A stretch of DNA of 64,000 nucleotides from positions 74,620,624 through 74,684,623 of the forward strand of contig CM049308.1 in assembly GCA_026874595.1 (NCBI GenBank), given 5' to 3'. The stretch comes from Sipunculus nudus (lineage: Eukaryota > Annelida > Sipuncula > Golfingiida > Sipunculidae). A model generated the notes under the pieces. It saw only the letters and a list, made by a program, of their open reading frames with translations. It was not told the DNA's origin and searched no databases. The stretch's first letter is position 1. Every line of letters begins with the position of its first letter. This document shows positions 33,901 through 47,600 of this stretch, one piece after another. Both the position numbers and the translations under genes were made by a program.

Positions 33901-36900
33901 GAAAAACAAACCAAAGAAGATGTTTGACAGCAATACAATTCATTCCATGTATCCTTTACTTACTTGTTTGCTATTTGTATACTTAGATTTTGCATTGAAG
34001 GGTATAACTTAAGTAATTATTGCCTGTCAACCAGTGTACAACCTTGCTTCATAGCTGAAACTTGGAACCATGTGGTATCAGTGTGAAATCAGTTTGGTTT
34101 GTGTTCTGGTTTGTAGACTTTTCACCTGATCAAGGGGCGATTCTCAGAGAGCCATAAAGGGTATGGTGGTTATAATATCAAATTTAGAGATTGGAGATGA
34201 CAAATTGTGTAAAAGACATGGTTTATGACCCTGTGATGAATCCAAGAATGAGATCATGGGATTCGAAACCAAAACATAGAATCAGAAACTGAGACCAAGG
34301 GATCCAAGACCTCAAGGTTTGCTCTTTGTCAGAGGGTTTCAAATTTGTGTAATTCACAAAAGGAAAATTATCATGAAAATAAACCTTCATGAATTAGATG
34401 CCCCATTTACACAGGTGAACAGTCATGTATACTTTAGCTTCAATCTCATCTTGTGCATGTTATCCATGCTTGTACTATCTGTCGTGAAACGGAAAAGATT
34501 GATATTTCAAACAATGATGAAAATAAAAAATTTGTATTCTAATTAATTTTAAATCTTTTATATTATCTACCAGTCATGAACAACAATTACCACTTCGGCG
34601 TTTGGTGTTCCCTTGGTTCTTTGTCAATTTTTGCATGCTTATTAGATACTTAATATAATACTTGATCGACCCTGTGTAGATAAGATTACTGCATGGTAAT
34701 ATCGCAAAAATGGAATCCACATGAAACAGTGAAAAGTGAAGATCGGGAACATTTAACCCTGCAGATATGAAACCAACCACAGTATGTGTTAAACCAGCTG
34801 TTATGTATTCCCCTATACCAGAGTCTGCATTCCCTCGAATATCAGTGTACCCACCATTTGCATTTGATGTTGTATTTGCTACCAGATCTTTAAACTGTTA
34901 ATTTAAACATTTCAGGAAACAAACAGTTGCAGCAGGACCTTGAATTTCCATATCTTATTTTTCCGAATATTTGTTTTTTCAAAATTTAAAATTACTAACT
35001 GAAAATTTCCTTGTTTTTCCGAATAGTAACAATATATTCAAAATTTTCTGTATGCTACTTCGAGCTAAGCTTGCTGAATGCATAAATACAAAAGGCCTAG
35101 AGCACACAAATGAGAAGCGGTGCCCCCTGCGCCAGATAAACCTTCTTATTAAGGTCCCTAAGCCATTATGGTGCATTTAGCCAATCACCTGCTATTACTG
35201 AAACAACAACTTGCTTTGATCTCTCTATGATCCTTTCCTTTGTGGTTTGTTCCGCTTGTAAAGTTTGAAAACAAACTTACAGTTTGATAAGAGTTCATCA
35301 TGTGGAGCGTTCAATGTCATCATTTTGGTAGTTGTTGCACTAACCAATCACCTTTTGTAAACTTGCGTAGAGCATCATATGCTATGATTGGCTTTGTAAT
35401 CTGTTCCGCCGTCTTTATAAAGGTTACTTACAGTCAAATTTAATCATTAAGTGATTTATATGAATGATCTTCACCTGCAATATTTACCTGTGATACATTC
35501 AACACTTTGCTGCAATAACATCACGCAAGCACAAGCGAGTTGTCCTGGTGCTAGAAGACAAGCTTGATATTGTCCAGTGACATGACAAGACGATTGTAAT
35601 AATTGAAGATGTTAAGCAGCAATTTTTAAATTAATTCTAGAGAAAAAAAACTGAAGAGACTGGCTGAACATTAGCATAATGCCATTAATGGCAGTTCATA
35701 TGCTTGCATGTACCAGTAGGGCTGTAGAGTACTTATTCAACTGGTCGACCTTACATATCCGTAACCTTGATTTTCTTAACAAAATTTATGTCCCCCATCA
35801 ATTCAGATATTCAAGGTTCTACTGTAGTATGGAAATATATCTCCATTTGTTTAGGATTAAATGCTTTGTTCACAAAGTTGAGACCAGAATCAAGACCTAG
35901 ACCATTTTGCACTGAGACCTAAACCAGGACCAGTATACCAGTGTGTATAGTTACAGTATTCCGCACTTGTAGTTCAAAGCAGGGTCTATATATGTTTATT
36001 TTATTAAAAAAAAAAACCTGAAATATAATATGTCCTTGACCTTGAGCAGGATGGAATGTGATGCGGCGGAGGATCTGTTAGAAGCTTACTCCACACCTGG
36101 TGCCAAGGTATGGGACTTAACAATGTGTACCACATATAAGCAGTCTTGTTTCTTGGTAATCATTGCAAAGCATTATCCTTAAATTACATGAGTCGTTGCT
36201 GAGCATTTAAGATGAGGAGTGCCATATGCTATAAATAACTCTGTTAGGCAGTCGCCTGCATTCTAATCCTAATCCTTGGTCAAGTCTGTCCCAAAATTTG
36301 TTAATTATTATTAGCTTGAAATGTCTTCATATCAGCAGCAATTTGAATATATATTTGTTTGATAAAAATTATTCTTTTAACTGCAGTGTTTCTGGTTTAT
36401 AATTTTAGGAGTTGCTATTAGTGTTTCTTTCAGCTAAGCATCATAAACTGTTATGCATCTGATAAATTAATATAAGAGTACAAATTTACCATTGGTATGT
36501 CAATTAATGAATTATATTGATGCTTGGTTGTTATAATGGATTAAATTGACCAGTGGATTTTCATGTAATCCTTCAGTATTATCATAAACGATTGGTACTC
36601 GCATGCAAAGAAGTCAGATAGTCTATCAGAAACATAAGGAAGACAGTGTAGCAATAATATTGATAAATATGATCTCTTAAACCTTAATAGCATGATACCT
36701 CAAGTCTTAACATAGTAAATGATGACAAGGATTTTGTATCCTGGTTAAGCTGTGTATCCGTATGATGGATTTTAAACTTGCCTAGATGAGATCACAATCA
36801 CAGTCTTGCCTAGGTGAGATTAAATCCTTCATGGAGCAGGCTAGGGTTTTAATCTCACCTAGGCGAGTTTAAAATCCGCCTGATATCACTTAGGTGAGTT

Positions 36901-37755
36901 TAAAATCTGCCTAGGGGAGATTAAAATAGTGATCTGATCTGATTTCCTAATATATTATGCATTGTAGTTGACATATGAAAGACGTTTTCAGTCAGACTTT
37001 CAGTATTTTAACACTTATTTTAAAATCCTGCCTGGATTTCAATCTCGTCTCTGATATATGTCTCTGTAGAAGGCCATGGGTTTGGGAAATATGAAAGTTC
37101 AAGTGCTCTTAGAATGACAATGGGTCATTGAAGTGTTAAAATAGTAAATAGGTAAAAAAGTAAAAAAGTTACAAAATTTAATTGAAACAATAATCAATTA
37201 TTGGTAGGGATTCAGAACACCACAAAATACATGGTAAACATTGGTTCTATTTCTGTCTGAAGGATGGAGAAACTTCAAAGAAAAGACAAATAACTCCAGA
37301 CATGGCACCGAATAAAAGACGCACTGCACTGACAAGAAGTCCAATTATTCCTTTTTCTCCCAGCAGCTTCTCCCCAGCAGGGTATGTTATAAACTTATCA
37401 AAAACCTTGTCAAATGTTTCATGAGATGTTGTCTTCAGTTGTCAGTTTTTAATGCACCAGGGCTGAGACAGTCAGCTGTTTTTATGCATAGAAAGTAAAG
37501 ATATTGAAGCAAGTGCACTTAGAAGGGTAAAATGCATCAAAATCAGGTAATGTTGTGCAGATATAGTAACATTAAATTTTATGCAGCAATTTAAGGCTTA
37601 TAATAAAAAAGTAAAATTATACATATATATACACACATTGAAAACCTATGTGATTAGACCACTTGTGGAACTGGCCAAAAATGGTCCTAATTCACAGGTG
37701 ATCTTATGAGATATATGGTCTTTCAGACAGGGTCCACTGCATATATATATATGTG

Positions 37756-37792
<37 letters not shown>

Positions 37793-40700
37793 TTAAATTA
37801 AATACTATAAATTAAATACTATAGATACAACATATACTGTAAAATCTGTGAAATTTTGTACCTCGATGAATTTCGTACACGGTCTTTCTTCAGTAACCAT
37901 AATTATTAAAATGACATGTTAAATTTCGAACTGCCGGTGGTCTGTTATGCCACATTTGACGTAAGCAGGACTGCCGTGAATGTAACACTGACGTAACCTC
38001 ACCATGTTATCTGGTTTTGAACAAGCTTACCGGTCCAATCGATGATTGCCATGCTATTGATAATTAATAAGAATTATATCTACATCATATAGAATGTAAT
38101 TTGACTGAAAACTAAGATTTTTGTTTCAGCAACAATAAAAAAAACTTAAAATATCTCGAATGTGAGTTGCTTAATTGTCCGGGATGCAAGCGACACGCCG
38201 TGAATCAGTGACAGACGTCCATGAAGTTTGACGGAGGTTGGAAATTGGATAATCAGGATTAACTCCGTAAATGATCTCAAGACCACTAGCTTTACCTGCA
38301 CCGTAAAGGGGGATTTCCGTGTGTAAGCCCGGTTCAAATTGGTCTCTTTCAAGCAAGCTCGGCGTTCCAGTGTATGTAATGCCCATGTTAATCAGTTTGA
38401 AAATTAATGCTAATTTCCATTAAAACATTTACAATAAATATCTTGAATGTCACACCAGAACAACTTAATTTCGAGTACCCGGGCTCCGTATCACCCAACA
38501 AACAAGTCACACGAGATCAAACTGTACATCAAAGCGCTTGCAGACGTTCATGAAGTTTAACGGAGGTTGGATATTTGATATTGGATAATCAGGATCGATT
38601 AACTCTTCAAGTGATCTAAAGACCTCTAGCTTTTTGTGCACCATTAGTGGGGATTTCCATGCGTAAGCCACCTGAAGAACGTTCTCTCCGGGCAAAGCCC
38701 CGGATGTCACGCAAGCATGTACGGGTGTCGAGCTTCATGACAGCATTAAGTTCTTCAGATATACTTTTCAGATTCCTTTTCCAAACTGATTTAATATAAA
38801 ATAAACAACACAAGTTTAGAAAATAATGTTTTTATTCATGAAACTTCATGGTTCACACGGATGAATGCAAAATCGGCGAATGAATACTTGAGGCTCCTTT
38901 TATCGCCCACTGCCGACGAGGCATTTTAACTTGTCAAGACCATAATTTTAAAACTGCTGAAATCGACTGTTAAATTTCGGACTTCCACAAATTTAATTAT
39001 TTTTTTCTGTACGAAATTTCACAGATTTTACGGTACATGGACTGTGGTGATCTGCATTTTGAATAATCCTTGCAAGATGTCATACAACTAATTTGTTTCT
39101 TATGAAAAAAATGTAGCCTTACTGTTGGCACATATTCTGCAAAGTAAATTTCCTACTGTCAAACCTTTACAGGAAAACCTGCACTCCATCACAGAAATAC
39201 TCAGCCAGGGCAAAGCCAGGTGAGGTGGTGTGTACATTTGGAAATCCTGGCAAGGTAGAGTGGCAGAGAACCAACGCACATAAAGTGCAGGTGTCTCCTT
39301 GGCAACCTGAGACGGCATTAACCACCCAGTTTAAATATATGTTCCAGAAACTGTCAGACCAGGCTCATGGTAGGTCACGTTTTACTATTACAATTTTGTA
39401 TTTTTACTCTTTTTGTACTTTTTCTGTGTGACTCCAACATTTTTTTACTTAAAAATACTTACTTGTTATTATACGCCCGTCTATGATGGGACACATTTTG
39501 GTATACCCTCGGTCCGTCTGTCTTTCTGTCCGTTACCTTTTAGTATTGCCGCGATAAGTTACCTAACCAGGGTTATGATGGATTTTCATGAAACTCACTG
39601 TAACAACTTACCAATAGAATATCTTGCCCAAGCTGGATTATAGGCAATGTATGCGCATATGTAATGAGGTCAAAGGTCATGAGGCTACGTTGTGGGGTCA
39701 TCGTGATATCTTATCAGGTATATGATCTATTTTGATGAAACTCCTCATAAATAATAACCAATACAGTTTCTCACCTGAATTTAATTCTCAGCAATATTCA
39801 TACATATTTTGTGAGGTCAGAGGTCACAAGACATGTTTGTGACATGCACGTTTGGGGTGCTCTTGTTCCTACTTTTTTTACTGCATGATAATATATAATC
39901 AATATTCACTTGCTGTAAATAAACATTTGTATTGGAAATAAATTGAAAGTGAAACTTTGTTGCAGAAGGATATTTAAGTGTATTGGCCAGCACTCTTTGA
40001 CCAGATATTGATAGATAAGCATTTTCTTGAGCTTCATCTATCTAAACCTAAGTGTAATGATTTTGTGGTTATCTTGTAGTATTGAATGACATGATTGATG
40101 ACATGGCCAGCTTTCTGAAGGAGCAGCATAAGATCGAGGAGGATTACTCACATGTCGCTCTCCCTGTACAGGTATCATTTGCATCTAATTTGTTACCACA
40201 TGTCACTTACTTTCTACAGCTAAATTTTCTTTGTCAGTTTTCTTTTATCTATTTTTTTTAAATGAGATTTGAGAGGTCTTTCTTTTGAATTTATATTCCA
40301 GCTACTTTTTTTAAACATATTAGATTTGACATTTTTGCTTATTATCAAACTCATATACATATATATAGCAGGACTCCAAATAATGCCTTTCAGCCTGTCT
40401 CAAGACAGGCAAACACACACAAGGAAAGGCATTTTTCATTTTGTACCGATCCTTTGGAAAGGTGAACACCTAGACGTCTTCCATATTAGTATCTGATAAG
40501 CAGGAACAAACATGACTAAAACGAAATATTTTATAGCTGGTCTTCTACCAACTCCCTATATTTCCCATATTTTCCTACAAATATGGTCTTTAATTTCTTC
40601 TGCCCTCCACATTAAGACCCTCATCTCTTGCACCATCATGATTCTGATATAACAGTGTTACTATTGAAAACATTCAGTGTGCATGTAGGATGGCATGTAC

Positions 40701-43700
40701 AATGGCAGAATCAGGTTTACACTGAGCGAAGAGAGACTGAAAGTTTGGTATGGCAGTAGGATGCATCTTTAGTGGGAAGGCAAATTTTTCTACTGAAAGG
40801 TAAACCTGTATTAATTAAAGCCTTTCCATCGGAAAGGTGAATATTTCAAAGTTTTACGACCCCTGATATAGAAATATATATATTACACTTGTTTTAGTCA
40901 CACTTTCACAAGTTCTGTTTTAACTTGACAGTTAAGGGAAGGAAGATCAGACAAGGTAGACCTCAGAAGTGGTTAAAAAAGTGAAAACACTTAAAACTGC
41001 AGATATGATTATTTTTTGTTTGCAATATCACTTCATAAACATTGTGGTATTATCATGTATGTTTAAATATGGCCCATTTTAAAAGAAATACTCTATGTTT
41101 ATTGTACACAGGTTCCTGTCACAGTGGTGGGTCGAATTTGCTGTGACAGTAATGGTAAACTTAATGCCAAATCAGTCTTGTTGGAGGGATCAAGGGACAC
41201 ATCCTCCGGCAAAAGAATTCCCCTGGATTTATCACAAGTCAACCAGTACTCCATCTTCCCAGGCCAGGTTAGTCTTACTGCTTCTGTGTGATTCTTATAA
41301 TTGGAATATTTAATACCCCTGTCATAGAAGGGACATATTATAGTATTCCCACTGTCCATCTGTCCATCAATCTGTTAACTTTTATAACTTACCAGGGCTT
41401 TGATGGATTTTCACGAAATTCCCCATAACTACTAAACAATATGTTATCTCACCCTCAGTTATGGGCAGAATACACAGTTAATATGGTCAGAGGTAGAGCT
41501 AATGATTTTCCGTTTCAAAAACAAGGCTTTTCTGTTTCATCCATCACCAAATTCCGTTTCAATTCCGTTTCATATTCCTGGGAGCCAGATCCATTATTTT
41601 TGCTGACAAGATAGTTTATTTTACTGTTTTTAAATCATATAAAAAGATATAAATATAAGTCAAGTCTTAATGTTACTTGTAATGTACATTTTTACACTCC
41701 TGTGTACAGATCTAATGGAATGGGAAAAACTTTGTGTATGTAAAATTTCATTAATTGCTAAAAATTCAGTTCAAGCCAAATGCAGATTTTATTACCAGTA
41801 CCTTAGCTGAGACTGTAACAGGACCAATTATTGTATAGTATGATCATTCATTATTCTTATTAAAAATAAAGAAGGAAAAAACAGTTCATATATAATCTTT
41901 TAATGTGACATGTTACATTGTGACAGGAATGCGATATTCAAGTTAGGCTCTACTGTTTTGTGTATTCAGAAGTGCTCATGCTAATTTAGTTTTCCAAGTC
42001 TGACCCTCTGAATTTACAGGTAACATTTAAAAAATTAATTATTACAACAGCAATTATTACGTGTCGGTGCATTCCTGCACATGTTCCATATGAATCAGCA
42101 AGTAGTCCCCCAGCCAAGGATAATAAATGACATGCTGTCAACAATAGCTGATAAGAGGCTGGAATGCTCAGGTGTACAGGGTAGCACTCTCAGCACTGGC
42201 CAGTTCTTAATGAAATTTGTGGTGGCACATCTTGTAACAAGTTGTGTGTAAAGTAAAAAAAATTACCATAGAAAAAAAATAAAACAACAATTCTTTTTTA
42301 TATTTACTCTCATAATTTCAGGCTTCTGTCTATCTTTATTGGACATGTATTTGCATTTATGCCGTTCCCAATCTGAATCATAAAACTTCACGATCGACGA
42401 TCTCATCGACTGTTTATAACTGGTCAAAGTATATTAACTTACATCGGCACGACATCGTTCTGTCGAATCAAGTTATATAAAAGTTTTTGCAAAGTGAACA
42501 AAACCCAGGTTTCATTCAATTAAATACGATTTCGCAAGAACTGGCGTTGTATTTCTGTGAAAAGAAAGTGCCGGTTCCTCCGTGACATGTCAAGCGCGGA
42601 CATATAAGAGATTCACTGCGCACGGCGATATGATTCACAAGTGAGCTTACTTTGAAAACGAGCACAAGTGAATGCGCTGTCAAGAAAACGGGGACAGCTT
42701 GTTCTTGGGCATATTAATTAAGGTCAACGCATAAATTATGCAAAGTACCTACTCTGACAAAAGTTCACGTGACTCCATTGCTTTCTAGCGGTGAAGGCTT
42801 TGAAGAATGCCCCCGTGCAATTCCTTTTGACCAGTTCTGCACGAGCGTATAGATGAGTTAGAATACCGCTTTACTTTTGATTAAACTGGACAAAGTTTGC
42901 ATTCAGCGTGGTTATTTTCCCAAAAAGGCAGACCTTTGACATTTTGCATGCATTACAAAGTCGGGCGCACTGCGTTTGAAAGCAGGGGATTCCCCTGAAT
43001 CATAAGGGTCGCGTGTCTGAATATTAATAGGCCTAAAGGTCAGGCACATGGCATGTTTTAAGGGTCATCTCGCGGGTCACACCTGACACCTGTTACGTTA
43101 AGCCATGGGTCACTACGTAAAGTCATGCGAGCTACGATGTTTGATAGCCAACGCAGGGGCCTCTATTTGACAGTAAATGTGGTGCAGGTCACCATTGCAA
43201 ACTGATATTAAACGATTCTGGATTTCTGAAAGCTCTGAGAAATTGGAAATGCCGATATCATGTGACTTAGTGAAGAAAATTTCAAATTTTTCCCAGGTTA
43301 CCCAGACTCCGTGTCAAGTTGCAAATTCCGTTTCAAAATGCATTTTCCGCGAATTCCGTCTGTTTCCCGCGTTCACGGAAAATCATTGGCTCTACAGAGG
43401 TCGCCATTCTTCTAAGTGGGATAGCTGGAATAATTTATCAGGATTATGATGGATTATGATAAAACTCAACTCACATGCATGAGTTCGAAATCCAAAACAA
43501 TACTTTACAGGAAGAACAATACTACTTATATCAATCATATCATGTATTGTATTGTAAGTGCCATGTTGTGATAAGTATCGTATTTTAAGATTATGTATCG
43601 CTACAGCTGTAGTAAATTGTCTAGACCATAAGATTTACAAGGTTTCAATTTTGTAGTAGTACTTGAGCTTTTCACATGTGGATAATAAGGCTCTGTCTTC

Positions 43701-44552
43701 ACAGAGACAGGTTTTCATGATATAAATAATTAAATTACGGCTAGATGTTCTGTATGACTTTATTATGCATTAAGGCTTCAGTTCAACATGTACCCGTAAG
43801 CAAATATTGGATCCTTCCTCAAGTGTAATATTGTGGTAATATTTACTTAAAACAAACTAACACCTGTTAAAAATTCCTTGAAAATGTCTTGATTGGATAG
43901 TGAATCCTCTTAACAAATGCATTATAAGTAAATGCAGTATAAATGATAAATGAATATCATTTTTGCAATTCCTTTATACAATTACAAGTTACCATATTCT
44001 TTTATATACTTCTTTAAGTCTTTATGTACAGGGTGAAAAAAAATCTGTTTCTCCACATGATTTATGTGATGAGGGGACATTATATCATGTGTTTCAGTTG
44101 CAGTTGAATTAATTCTGTTGTGCTGTATTTCAGATTGTAGCTGTTGAAGGCCTTAATAGTACAGGGAATGTGTTTGTTGCCAAGAAAATATATGAGGTGA
44201 GATTTTTTTTGTACGCCTGTCTTAGAAGGGATGTATTATGGTAAACCCATGGTCCATCTGTCCATCCGTTAACTTTTAGTGTCACCATGATAACTTACTA
44301 GGGCAGTGATGGATTTTCACGAAACTCTCCATCACTACTTGCTGATAGGTTATCTCACCTGAGATTGATTTTAGGCAAAATGAATGAATATTTAAGGAGG
44401 TCAGAGGTCAACAGATGCTTTGTGGTGAAGGATTTATTAAGAAAGATTTAATAAAACAATAGAATAAATTGGTTTGCATAAAATATGCTAGTTAATTGAA
44501 AGAGGGGCAGTCTTTAAAAAGTTAAATTCATAAATAAATGTGAATGTACACA

Positions 44553-44609
<57 letters not shown>

Positions 44610-47600
44610 GTATGTGTATATATGTATGTGTATTTAAGAAAACATAGACTAAAATCACTTAATATTGATGTTAAGAGACGATCTGTGATTGGTTTATTAG
44701 GGCCCTGCTCGAAAAAGTGGGTGCCCTGTAGTAATTACCCTGTCCTTCCATCTGTTCATCCACAAATTAGTGTCTGGATGAAAACTCCAGTTTAAATAGA
44801 CTTATTGATTTCAAACTTGATTTATGTATGGCCACTAATCATCTATTGAATTTTGGGATCATGAGGTGAAAGGTCAAGGTTACAGGACCTGCTTTCATAA
44901 AAAGATTTTGGATACATTATAAGTAAAACTTTGCATCCCAAACCATCCATCTTGCATAGCACCCCTGTCAAAAGAGGAAGAAACCTATTGGTTTAGGGAT
45001 CACAAGATCAAAGGTCAAGGTCACAGGGGCTATCTGTCTTCCAATTCATTTACTGATGATAACTCCAGTTTGGATTGACATGGATTTCACACTTGACCTA
45101 TATATGACCTACCACTTAAGTATTGATTTTGGGGGCATAAGGTCAAAGGTGAAGGTCATGCAACCCACATCTTTAAAAAGATTTTAAAGGCATTTTAAAA
45201 CAAACTTTTCATTTTAATCTTCCACATATGGCTGTTAATAATGTTCATAATTAAAATAATATCTCATCACTTAATATATTATGTTTTGTTGAAATCAGTG
45301 GTAACTTTCCTGTCTTCCAGAGTTTACCTCCACCATTAGCTGAAAAGAAGTCAGAAGGTGAGTGAATAATTTTTTTTCCACAATAAATTTCACTAATATT
45401 GTTATTCCCCCAGATATTTCCTGTGTAAACTGCAGAGGCATTTCTGCTCTTAAGAAAGTACTAGAAAAACATTATTTAATCCTCAGGTGCAGATATCAAA
45501 GGATAGTTAAGTTTCAGTACAGTTGGGCTGAAACAGCAGGATAGCTGCAAAAAATACATTGATTTTTTAGCTCAGCTGACTGAAAGTCATCTGAGCTATA
45601 GTGATCACTCTTTGTCCGTCGTCCGTCTGTCCGTTTGTCCGTCCGTTAACCAGGCACAAATCGTAACCACTGGACCTAGAACCTTGTAATTTGGGATTCT
45701 GAGAGGTCCATAAAAAATCTCCTTGGAAACCAGAAATTAGGTCTCTGTTACCCATATCCTTCGAGCTATGTGGCCCCAAAGTACCCCCCAGAAAAGTCAA
45801 AAATTTCATACAAAAACTTCAATATCTCATAAACTACTTGACTGATGGTCATGATTTTTGGCATACATATTGATCATGAGATGTTACATCACTTCCTGCA
45901 GACTGGTGGCGCAACCTGTATTTTTCGATTTTTTACGAATTTTTTTCTCTATTTTTGAGACCTTTAAAAATGTGAACATCTGTTAACAAGGCACAAATCA
46001 TAAAGACTGGACTTAGAATCTTAATTCTTGACACACTGAGAGGTCCATGAAAAATCTCCTTGGAAACCAGAAATTAGGTCTCTGTTACCCATATCCTTTG
46101 AGCTATGGGGCCCCAAAATACCCCCCAGAATAGTAAAAAATTTCATACAAAAACTTCAATATCTCAATAACTACATCACTGATGGTCTTCATTTTTGGCA
46201 TACATATTGATCATGAGATGTTCGATCAGTTCCTGCAGACTGGTGGCGCCACCTGTACTGTTTGATTTTTTACGATTTTTTCCTCTATTTTTGAGACCTT
46301 TGAGGATGCTGTCATCTGTTAGCGTGGCACAAATCGTAACGACTGGACCTAGAATCTTCATTTTCGACACACTGAGAGACCTATGAAAAGTCTCCATGGA
46401 AACCAGAAATTAGGTCTCTGTTACCCATATCCTTCGAGCTAAGGACCTAGGTCTCTGTTACCCATATCCTTCGAGCTATGGGGCCCAAAATTACCCCCCA
46501 GAATAGTAAAAAATTTCATACAAAAACTTCAATATCTCATTAACTACATCACTGATGGTCATGATTTTCGACATACATATTGATCATGAGATGTTTCATC
46601 AGTTTGTGCAGACTGGTGGCGCCACCTGTATTTGTTCGTTTTTTTTACGAAATTTTTCTGTATTTTTGAGACCTTTAAAGATATGACCATCTGTTAACAG
46701 GGCACAAATCATAAAAACTGGACCAAGAATCTTCATTCTTGACACACAGGTAGACCCATGAAAAGTCTCCATGGAAACTTGAAATTAGGTCTCTGTTACC
46801 CATATTCTTTAAGCTGTATGGGTCCAAAATACCCCCCCCCCCCCCCCAGAATAATGGAAAATTTGATACAAAAACTGCAGTATTTCAATAACTACAACAC
46901 TGATGGTCATGATTTTCGGCATACATATTGATCATGAGCTGTTCCATCAGTTTCTGCAGACTGGGTGTGCCACCTCTATTTTTTTTTCAAATTTTTACGA
47001 ATTTTTTTCTTTTTTTTGAGACCTTTAAAGATGTGGTTATCTGTCAACAGGGTACAAATCGCAACAACTGGACCTAGAATCTTCATTCTTGTCATGCAAG
47101 GAGGCCCATGAAAGGTGCCTGTGGAAACTTGAAATTAGGTCTCTGTTACCCATATCCTTCAAGCTATAGGACTCCGAAGTATCCCTCAGAATAATGGACA
47201 ATTTGATACAAAAACCGAAGTATCTGAACAACTAATGCAGAGATCACCATGATTTTTTGCATGGATATTGACCATTAAGTGTTTTTATTAGTTTCTGCAG
47301 ACTGTCGGAGCCACCTGTATTTTTGTATCCGCCAAAACGAAGTTTTGTGGATACTATGTTTTTGACCGAGTTCCTCCGCCCTGGCGGCGTTCGTTTCCAG
47401 AGAGCTCCTCGGAGACTAATGGACCGATTTTATCCAAACTTACACCTATTATCGGGTCACATGTGAACTGGTGCCTAACAATTTGCATTGACCTCTGACC
47501 TTTCCTCTCTATCCAGTGTCCATTTGTGGGTCTGTTTCCACTCATAAAACCTCATATCTCGGGAACTGTTTGACCGATCAGGAAATAAAATTGATACAAA

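Noticed and set aside
44544-44795. Open frame starting with Tyr-Ile repeats
   Set aside because: It is the translation of a (TA)n microsatellite followed by random sequence.
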